From contig NZ_CP076448.1 of NCBI RefSeq assembly GCF_019203965.1, forward strand, positions 1,627,001 to 1,691,000: a stretch of 64,000 nt of DNA. Direction: 5' to 3'. The translations under genes were made by a program, and so were the position numbers. Below the pieces are notes generated by a model. It was not told the origin of the DNA, searched no databases, and worked only from the letters and a program-made list of their open reading frames with translations. Positions 57,929 through 64,000 of this stretch are shown piece by piece. This stretch comes from Elioraea tepida (GTDB taxonomy: Bacteria > Pseudomonadota > Alphaproteobacteria > Acetobacterales > Acetobacteraceae). Numbering within the stretch: position 1 is the stretch's first letter; every line of letters begins with the position of its first letter.

Positions 57929-59289
57929 GCGACGCGCCGGCGCTTCCCGATCGCCTCGGGCTGCTCGCCGATCTCGTGGCGGCGGCGAAACGGGCCGGCG
58001 CCGATTCGGCCGATGCGCTGCTCATCGAGGGGGCGTCTCTCTCGGTGCAGCGGCGGCTCGGCCAGACGGAGGCGGTCGAGCGTGCGGAGAGCCGCGACCT
58101 CGGCCTTCGCGTGTTCGTTGGCCGGCGCCAGGCGATCGTCGCCACGACCGACACGAGCCCCACGGGCTTCGCGCGGCTCGCCGAGCGCGCGGTGGCGATG
58201 GCGCGCGCTGTGCCGGAGGACCCGCATGCCGGGCTCGCCGAGGCGCCGGACGGGATGGCGGGGCTCGCCGCACGGCGCGACGCGCTCGCGCTCGCCGATG
58301 CCGACGAGCCCGATGTCGCCTCCCTCGCGGCGCGCGCCGCCACAGCCGAGGAGGCGGCGCGCTCGGTTCCGGGCGTGACCAACAGCGAAGGCGCCGAAGC
58401 CGGCTTCAGCCGAAGCGTGATCGCGCTCGTGGCCTCGAACGGGTTCGCGGGGACCTACACGCGCACGAGCCATTCCGTCTCCGTCACAGCCGTGGCGGGA
58501 ATGGGGACGGCGATGCAGCGCGACTACGACTACGCCACCGCGACCCGGCTCGCCGACCTCGAGGACCCGGCAGCGCTCGGCCGGCGCGCCGGAGAGCAGG
58601 CGGTGGCGCGGCTGAACCCGCGCCGGCCGGCGACCGCGACGATGCCGGTCGTCTATCACCCGCGTGTCGCGGCGAGCCTCGTCAGCCATTTCCTCGCCGC
58701 GATCAACGGCGCCTCGGTGGCGCGCGGCACCTCGTTCCTGAAGGAGGCCCTCGGGCAGCGCGTGTTCGGCCCCGGGATCGCGATCCATGACGACCCGCTC
58801 CGGCCGCACGGCTTGCGCTCCCGCCCCTTCGATGCCGAAGGGATCGCCCCGCGCGCGCGCGCGCTCGTCGAGGACGGCCTTCTCCAGAGCTGGATTCTCG
58901 ACTGCCGCACCGCGCGCATGCTGGGGCAACGCAGCACCGGCCATGCCGCGCGCGGCGTCTCCTCACCGCCGTCGCCTGCGCCCACCAATGTCTGGCTCGC
59001 TCCCGGAACGGTAACGCCCACCGAGCTGATCGCCGATATCGCGGAAGGCCTCTACGTCACCGAGCTGATCGGCATGGGGGTGAACCCTGTCACCGGCGAC
59101 TATTCGCGCGGCGCCGCGGGGTTCATGATCCGCAATGGTGCGATCGCGGAATCGGTCGCGGAAATCACCGTCGCGGGCAATCTCCGCGACATGTTCGCCC
59201 GCCTCGCCCCGGCAGACGACCTCGTGTTCCGACGCGGCATCGATTCGCCGACGGTGCGCATCGACGGGCTTGCGGTCGCGGGAGCGTGA
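57925..59289 (+). CDS. PmbA/TldD-family metalloprotease
   Basis: 454 residues. PmbA-like pattern: ALLIEGASLSVQRRLGQTE, RDLGLRVFVGRRQAIVATTD, VTNSEGAEAGFS, GMGTAMQRDYDYATATRLAD, and the C-terminal GVSSPPSPAPTNVWLAPG and GMGVNPVTGDYSRGAAGF. PmbA with TldD degrades partly unfolded peptides and matures microcin-type peptides and CcdA. The HExxxH of TldD is absent, as expected for the PmbA partner. ATG overlaps the M16 stop. Confidence 0.92.
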   Translation: MSDAPALPDRLGLLADLVAAAKRAGADSADALLIEGASLSVQRRLGQTEAVERAESRDLGLRVFVGRRQAIVATTDTSPTGFARLAERAVAMARAVPEDPHAGLAEAPDGMAGLAARRDALALADADEPDVASLAARAATAEEAARSVPGVTNSEGAEAGFSRSVIALVASNGFAGTYTRTSHSVSVTAVAGMGTAMQRDYDYATATRLADLEDPAALGRRAGEQAVARLNPRRPATATMPVVYHPRVAASLVSHFLAAINGASVARGTSFLKEALGQRVFGPGIAIHDDPLRPHGLRSRPFDAEGIAPRARALVEDGLLQSWILDCRTARMLGQRSTGHAARGVSSPPSPAPTNVWLAPGTVTPTELIADIAEGLYVTELIGMGVNPVTGDYSRGAAGFMIRNGAIAESVAEITVAGNLRDMFARLAPADDLVFRRGIDSPTVRIDGLAVAGA

Positions 59290-59300
59290 CGGGGGGGAGC

Positions 59301-60023
59301 ATGATCGATCTGAGGCGCTTCCGGGTGCTCACCTTCGACTGCTACGGCACCCTGATCGACTGGGAGAAGGGGATCCTCGCCGTCCTCGCGCCCCTCTGCC
59401 GGCGCGAGGGGAGGGATTGGTCGGAGGCGCCCATCCTCGAGGCCTTCGCCGACATCGAGCACCGCGAGCAGGAAAGGGACCCGGCCGCCCTCTATCCCGA
59501 GATCCTCGAGCGCACCTTCCTCGCGCTCGCCGACCGGCTCGGGCTGCGGCGCGATCTCGAGACGGCACGCGCTTTCGGCCACTCGATCCCCGACTGGCCG
59601 CCCTTCCCCGACACGCCGGCCGCCTTCGCCGAGCTCGCGCGGCGCTTCACCGTCGGCATCCTCTCGAACGTCGATCGCGCCTCAATCGCCGCCTCGATCG
59701 CGGCGATCGGCACCGCTCCCCACTTCCTCGTCACGGCGGAGGACGTGGGCCACTACAAGCCGCACCCGGCGCATTTCGAGCGCGCCGCCGCGCTGCTTGC
59801 TGAGCGCGGCATCGGCCGCGAGGCGTGGCTGCATGTGGCGCAGTCGAAGTTCCACGACATCGCGCCCGCGCGCGCTCTCGGCATCCCCTCCCTCTGGGTG
59901 AACCGGCGTGCGCGTCGCCCGGGCGGCGGGGCGACGCCGGAGGCATCGGTGGTGCCGGACTGGTCCGTCACCTCGCTCGCCGAGTTGGCGGCGATCGCGC
60001 GCACCGAGTTCCATGGACACTGA
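59301..60023 (+). CDS. HAD-superfamily hydrolase (haloacid dehalogenase type II-like)
   Basis: 240 residues. Nucleophile Asp in VLTFDCYGTLIDWEKG (motif I), motif II Ser in VGILSNVDRAS, Lys in VGHYKPHPAHFE (motif III), and motif IV around LHVAQSKFHDIAPARALG, typical of L-2-haloacid dehalogenase-like enzymes. ATG at 59301 fits the family N-terminus and follows GGGGGGAG closely; a GTG at 59286 overlapping the PmbA stop is the alternative and would add five residues. Substrate unknown. Confidence 0.88.
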   Translation: MIDLRRFRVLTFDCYGTLIDWEKGILAVLAPLCRREGRDWSEAPILEAFADIEHREQERDPAALYPEILERTFLALADRLGLRRDLETARAFGHSIPDWPPFPDTPAAFAELARRFTVGILSNVDRASIAASIAAIGTAPHFLVTAEDVGHYKPHPAHFERAAALLAERGIGREAWLHVAQSKFHDIAPARALGIPSLWVNRRARRPGGGATPEASVVPDWSVTSLAELAAIARTEFHGH

Positions 60024-60036
60024 GGGGGCCGCCGGA

Positions 60037-61431
60037 ATGAGCGACACCGCGTTCGATGTGATCGTGATCGGCGGCGGGCCGGGCGGCTATGTCTGTGCCA
60101 TACGCTCGGCCCAGCTCGGCATGCGGGTTGCCTGCGTCGAGCGCCGCGCCACCTTAGGCGGCACCTGCCTCAACATCGGCTGCATCCCCTCGAAGGCGCT
60201 GTTGCAGTCCTCCGAGAAGTATGAGGAGGCGCGCCACGGGCTTGCCGCCCACGGCGTGGTGGTGAACGGCGATGTCGCGCTCGACCTCGCCCGCATGCTC
60301 GCCCGCAAGCAGGAGGTGGTGGCCGCGAACGTCTCGGGGATCGAGTTCCTGTTCCGCAAAAACAAGGTGACGTGGCTGAAGGGCACGGGGCGGATCGCCG
60401 CCCCCGGTGTCGTCGAGGTCGATGGCGTGGCGCACACCACGCGGCACATCGTGATCGCGACCGGTTCGGAGAGCGTCGACCTCCCCGGTGTCGAGGTGGA
60501 CGAGAAGCGGATCGTGACGAGCACGGGCGGGCTCGAGCTTGACCGGGTTCCGGGCCATCTCGTCGTGATCGGCGGCGGCTATATCGGGCTCGAGCTCGGC
60601 TCGGTGTGGCGTCGGCTCGGGGCGAAGGTGACAGTGGTCGAGTTGCTTGACCGGATCGTTCCGAGCATGGACGGAGAGGTCGCGCGCCACTTCCAGCGCA
60701 TCCTCGCGAGGCAAGGCATGTCGTTCCGCCTCGGCACCAGGGTGGCCGGGGCGCGGCGGACGAACGAGGGTGTCGTGCTCACGCTCGAGCCGGCGAAAGG
60801 CGGTGCGGCGGAGGAAATCACGGCCGATGTCGTGCTGGTCGCGGTCGGGCGCAGGCCCTATACGGCGGGGCTGAACCTCGAGGGGGTGGGGGTCGCGCTC
60901 GACGAGCGCGGCCGGGTGCGCACGGAGGGCTTCGCCACGACCGTTCCGGGGATCTGGGCGATCGGCGACGTGATCGCCGGGCCGATGCTCGCGCACAAGG
61001 CGGAGGAGGAGGGGGTCGCGCTCGCCGAGCGCCTCGCTGGCCAGCACCCGCACCTGAACTACGACGCCATCCCGGGCGTCGTGTACACCGCGCCCGAGGT
61101 CGCCGCGGTCGGTGCGACCGAGGAACAGCTCAAGGAGCGCGGCATCGCCTTCCGCGCCGGGAAGTTCCCCTTCTCCGCCAATGGCCGCGCCCGCGCGATG
61201 GGCGAGACGGAGGGGTTCGTGAAGATCCTCGCCGATGCCGCGACCGACCGGATCCTCGGCGCCCACATCATCGGCCCGGATGCCGGAACGCTGATCGCCG
61301 AGCTCGCGCTCGCGATCGAGTTCTCGGCTTCCGCCGAGGATGTCGCGCGCACATCCCACGCCCACCCCTCGCTCAACGAGGCGGTGAAGGAGGCAGCGCT
61401 CGCCGTCGCCGGCCGGCCGATCCACATCTGA
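60037..61431 (+). CDS. lpdA: Dihydrolipoyl dehydrogenase (E3)
   Basis: 464 residues. Flavoprotein disulfide reductase that reoxidises lipoyl groups of 2-oxoacid dehydrogenases: FAD site VIVIGGGPGGYVCAIRSAQ, redox pair in GGTCLNIGCIPSKALL, NAD site LVVIGGGYIGLELGSVW, second FAD segment GIWAIGDVIAGPMLAHKAEE, and the active-site His-Glu in TSHAHPSLNEAVKEAAL. ATG 60037 has GAGGGGG 8 bases upstream; an earlier in-frame ATG at 60013 overlaps the HAD gene. No E1/E2 genes are adjacent. Confidence 0.95.
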   Translation: MSDTAFDVIVIGGGPGGYVCAIRSAQLGMRVACVERRATLGGTCLNIGCIPSKALLQSSEKYEEARHGLAAHGVVVNGDVALDLARMLARKQEVVAANVSGIEFLFRKNKVTWLKGTGRIAAPGVVEVDGVAHTTRHIVIATGSESVDLPGVEVDEKRIVTSTGGLELDRVPGHLVVIGGGYIGLELGSVWRRLGAKVTVVELLDRIVPSMDGEVARHFQRILARQGMSFRLGTRVAGARRTNEGVVLTLEPAKGGAAEEITADVVLVAVGRRPYTAGLNLEGVGVALDERGRVRTEGFATTVPGIWAIGDVIAGPMLAHKAEEEGVALAERLAGQHPHLNYDAIPGVVYTAPEVAAVGATEEQLKERGIAFRAGKFPFSANGRARAMGETEGFVKILADAATDRILGAHIIGPDAGTLIAELALAIEFSASAEDVARTSHAHPSLNEAVKEAALAVAGRPIHI

Positions 61432-61465
61432 GGCGCCCCGGGAACGAGGCAGGGAGGCCGCCGCC

Positions 61466-62281
61466 TTGAACCACGCCTTCCTGCTCGAGGCCCTGTCCGT
61501 GCTCGCGGACGAGAGCCTGCTCCATCTGTTCTTCGCGCTGCTCGCGATCTACGTGGTCGTCACCGAGCTCGGTGACCGGATCGGCCGCCGCGTGTAGAGC
61601 CGCCGCAGGGCGGATGAGACGGAGCGGTCCGGCGTTGGCTTCGTTACGGGGGGCATCCTCGGCCTGCTCGCCTTCCCGCTCGGCATCACGCTCGCGCTCG
61701 CCGAGGGCCGCCACGATGAGCGTCGCGGCGTGGTGCTGGCGGAGGCCAACGCGATCGGCACCGCCTGGCTCCGCGCCGAGGTGATCGGCGGCGAGGAGGG
61801 GGAGAGGATGCAACGCCTGCTCGCCGACTACGCCGAGGTGCGCATCCAGGTCTATCGCGACATCCGCACCCGAGCCGATGGCGACCGGCTCGATGCCGAG
61901 ACGGCGAAGCTGCAGGGGGAACTCTGGGGCATCGCCGCAGGCGTGGCGCGGGCGAACCCGACGGCGGTCACGGGCCTGATGCTCTCGGCGCTGAACGAGA
62001 TGTTCGACCTCGCGACGACGCAGAAGCGCTTCTTCGCCGAACGCGTGCCCGCGCACATCCTGCGGCTCCTGCTCTGGACCTCGATCCTCGCCGTCGGCGC
62101 CCTGGGCTACACGTTCGGCGTCAACGGCAGCCGCCAGGCGGTGATGAGCGTGCTCCTTCTCGTGCTGTGGAGCTCCTCGCTCGTGCTGATCGTCGACATC
62201 AACCGCCCGCGCCAGGGCGCGGTGACGGTCAGCCACGCCCCGATCGAGTGGACGCTCGAGAGCTTCGGCCCGCGGCGCTGA
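61466..62281 (+). pseudogene. DUF4239-like (bestrophin-like) membrane protein with in-frame amber codon
   Basis: 271 codons in one frame starting TTG at 61466, stopped by TAG at codon 44 (61595-61597) right after ELGDRIGRRV. The frame continues as SRRRADETERSGVGFVTGGI, LLAFPLGITLALAEGRHDER, LAEANAIGTAWLRAE and ends with two membrane helices (LLLWTSILAVGALGYTF and AVMSVLLLVLWSSSLVLIV), the usual layout of these four-helix proteins. CAG to TAG would explain the stop. A shorter product could start at GTG 61730 but would lack the first helices. Tail overlaps the convergent MFS gene. Confidence 0.65.
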
Positions 62282-63473
62282 GGGCTCGGGCCTCGCCGCG
62301 GCGCGAGCGGGCGAGCGCGACCATCGCCGCCAACGCCACAAGCCCGAGCAAGACGGTGAGCGACGCGACACCCGCGGGGCCCGCGCGCCCGAGCACGGCG
62401 GCGAAGAGCGGCGGCGCCGCCGCGACCATGAGGTGGCCCGGGAGCGCGAGCCGGCCGGTCAGCGTGCCGTAGCCCGACGCACCCGCGAGCTCGAGCGGCA
62501 GGGCGGCGCGCACCACTGTCATCAGCCCGTTTGCGACGCCGAACGCGACCGTGAACAGCCCCGCCCACACGGCCTCGCCCCCGGCCGCAAGCGGCAGAAT
62601 CGAGAGCGGCAGGAGCGACACGGCGAACAGGCCCGTCGCCGTGGCCGAGGTGCGGGGGCCGAGAGCGAGGTCGATGATCCGCGCGGTCACCTGCGCCGGG
62701 CCATGCAGGGCGGCAAGAGCGATCGCTGCCGCAGGCGCATGGCCGAGCCCGCCAAGCAGCGCGATCAGCACGAGCTGCAGCCCCGAGGTCACGGCATTGG
62801 GGAGCCCAAGCGCGAGCACGAGCAGGACGAAGCGCAGCGGCGTCACCCCGCCATCCGCCCGCGGCGTGGCGGCCGGCCGCTCGGGCGCCGGGGCGCGCGG
62901 CGGCAGAACGAGGCGGTAGAGCGGCAGGGCGAGACAGAGATGGGCGGCGGCGAAGGCGGCGAGCGTGCCGCGCCAGCCCAACCCCGCCTCGAGCGAGGCC
63001 GTCACGGGCCAGGCGATGGTCGAGGTCAGCCCCGTGAGCAGCGTCAGAAGCGTCATCGCCCGCCGTGCAGCGGGGGCGGGAACGGCTTGCGCGATCGCGG
63101 CGAAGCCGGTCGGCCCGAGCACCATCGGCAGCATCAGCCCGAGCCCCACCCAGGCCGCGGCATAGCCGGCGAGCCCCTGTGCAGCGGCAAGCAGGGAGAG
63201 GGAGGCAGCAGCGACCACCGAGCCCGCAACCATCATCTCCCGCGCCCCGCGCGTATCGACGCGCCGCCCAACCCGCGGCGCGGCGACGGCGCCGACGAGA
63301 TACATCACCGTCACCCCGGCGAAGATCACGTCCTGAGCGAGCCCGAGGCTCTCGCCCATCCGTGGCCCGAGCACCGACGGCAGGTAGAAGGTCGATCCCC
63401 AGCCGAGGATCTGCGCCGCGCCGAGCCCCGCGAGCAGGACGGGGCGGGAGACGGGCGGGCTGGGCGCGGCCAT
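62229..63473 (-). CDS. MFS transporter
   Basis: 414 residues from ATG 63473. About twelve hydrophobic helices; N-terminal LLAGLGAAQILGWGSTFYLP and loop RVGRRVDTRGAREMM, with glycine-rich helix GLGLMLPMVLGPTGFAAIA. Arrangement resembles monocarboxylate-type or YbfB-like carriers. Substrate not predictable. Its 3' end overlaps the DUF4239-like gene by 53 bp on the opposite strand; it diverges from the small membrane protein gene by 80 bp. Confidence 0.85.
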   Translation of the reverse strand: MAAPSPPVSRPVLLAGLGAAQILGWGSTFYLPSVLGPRMGESLGLAQDVIFAGVTVMYLVGAVAAPRVGRRVDTRGAREMMVAGSVVAAASLSLLAAAQGLAGYAAAWVGLGLMLPMVLGPTGFAAIAQAVPAPAARRAMTLLTLLTGLTSTIAWPVTASLEAGLGWRGTLAAFAAAHLCLALPLYRLVLPPRAPAPERPAATPRADGGVTPLRFVLLVLALGLPNAVTSGLQLVLIALLGGLGHAPAAAIALAALHGPAQVTARIIDLALGPRTSATATGLFAVSLLPLSILPLAAGGEAVWAGLFTVAFGVANGLMTVVRAALPLELAGASGYGTLTGRLALPGHLMVAAAPPLFAAVLGRAGPAGVASLTVLLGLVALAAMVALARSRRGEARALSAAGRSSRASTRSGRG

Positions 63474-63553
63474 GGCGCGACAATCACGCGGCCGCGCGCA
63501 CGCGGCAAGCGGGGTTGCGAAGCCTCGCGGGCGGAGCCATACGGCTTGCCGCC

Positions 63554-63892
63554 ATGGCACGACGCCGCGAATACCTCACCATTCCCCGGATGCTGCCCCC
63601 CAAGCCGCCGAGCGCCTGGGCGCGCCGGGGCAAGATCCTCTCCGGATGGGGCTTCCTGCTGCTCGGCGTGGCGGGGCTGTTCCTGCCCGTGCTGCAGGGC
63701 TTCCTGTTCCTCGCGGTCGGCCTCTACATCCTGCGCGACGAGTATGCGTGGGCGCAGCGGACGATCGACTGGATGCGCCGGAAATTCCCCCGCTACACCG
63801 CGCAGATGGACCAGGGGCGTGACCGCGCCGCCGCGTGGCTCCAGCGCTGGCGTCGGAAGGTTCGCCGCACGATCTACCAGGTGCGGCGTTAG
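63554..63892 (+). CDS. Small PGPGW-like membrane protein
   Basis: 112 residues. Basic N-terminus (MARRREYLTIPRM), one or two close hydrophobic segments ILSGWGFLLLGVAGLFLPVL and GFLFLAVGLYIL, then a strongly basic amphipathic tail (WLQRWRRKVRRTIYQVRR). Resembles putative PGPGW transmembrane proteins, in which the W-x-x-x-G-x-x-L-L-x-x-G pattern recurs. Function unknown. Confidence 0.65.
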   Translation: MARRREYLTIPRMLPPKPPSAWARRGKILSGWGFLLLGVAGLFLPVLQGFLFLAVGLYILRDEYAWAQRTIDWMRRKFPRYTAQMDQGRDRAAAWLQRWRRKVRRTIYQVRR

Positions 63893-63949
63893 GCCTCAGG
63901 AGCGACGCGCACGCAACGGGGAGGTCGGCCGCGCGCGCCCGGTCGGCGC

Positions 63950-64000
63950 TCACGCCCTCGGGTGGGTCTTCCGCCACACCGCCATCATCCGCGCCGCGTC
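63950..64000 (-). CDS. C-terminal fragment of an unidentified gene
   Basis: Seventeen codons entering from the right edge on the minus strand and ending in TGA: DAARMMAVWRKTHPRA. The codon choice resembles its neighbours and the end lies 57 bp from the convergent small membrane gene. Too short to identify; could also be a chance frame. Confidence 0.3.
   Translation of the reverse strand, partial: DAARMMAVWRKTHPRA

Noticed and set aside
28407-61597. Amber codon reassignment (for example pyrrolysine) from the in-frame TAG codons
   Set aside because: TAG also ends normal genes such as gshB, and only two otherwise coding frames contain it; mutation or base error is simpler.

Overview
The window is very GC-rich DNA from an alphaproteobacterium, most likely Rhodospirillales/Acetobacteraceae. 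The evidence is the conserved gene order (hslV/hslU diverging from a hisB-H-A-F-E run; a miaB-phoH-ybeY-corC-lnt run), two tripartite-tricarboxylate (Bug/TctC) binding proteins, an aa3-type coxC/SURF1 neighbourhood and a PEP-CTERM protein. It looks like draft or metagenome-derived sequence, because one tract is full of reading-frame breaks inside conserved housekeeping genes.

Layout. 0-12 kb: a lutA/lutB lactate-oxidation end, a receiver plus hybrid histidine kinase pair, an OmpA-type protein, an MFS carrier, a membrane-anchored patatin, a cupin/Bug operon and a PEP-CTERM protein. 12-21 kb: hslU and hslV, then the divergent histidine block hisB-DUF2628-hisH-GNAT-hisA-hisF-hisE-HIT, a BON lipoprotein and a SirB1-type protein. 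21-24 kb: a TetR regulator facing a frameshifted FAD amine oxidase, then gshB. 24-29 kb: a defence-like cluster directly behind gshB, made of a methyltransferase-HNH fusion, a DndD-like SMC/ABC ATPase lacking its N-terminus, and a DndE-like/HerA-type ATPase with an in-frame amber codon. 29-45 kb: Bug protein, nth, DUF2244, an XRE regulator, lnt, a PAS-GGDEF-EAL enzyme, corC, ybeY, phoH, miaB, plsC, lolA, a class-I amidotransferase and xth. 45-49.6 kb: a second defence-like pair, an SNF2/RapA-type helicase with an internal gap and a frameshift, overlapping an Hsp70/actin-fold ATPase with several breaks. 49.8-64 kb: trmH, DUF6152, DUF6644-like, coxC, SURF1, M32 carboxypeptidase, thrC, M16 protease, PmbA/TldD, HAD hydrolase, lpdA, a DUF4239-type gene with an amber codon, an MFS carrier and a small membrane protein.

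How the parts work together. The his block makes histidine. miaB-phoH-ybeY-corC-lnt couples tRNA modification, RNA maturation, ion/CBS and lipoprotein acylation functions. coxC and SURF1 serve terminal oxidase assembly. The two ATPase/helicase islands at 24-29 kb and 45-50 kb are the most unusual content. Both contain nuclease, SMC-like, HerA, SNF2 or Hsp70 modules typical of phage-defence loci, and both are damaged as read here. From about 51.04 to 57.55 kb nearly every gene changes frame several times. Since these include coxC, thrC and SURF1, I read this as sequence error rather than decay, and the breaks at 46.6-49.3 kb may share that cause. No tRNA, rRNA, CRISPR array or complete insertion sequence was recognised.
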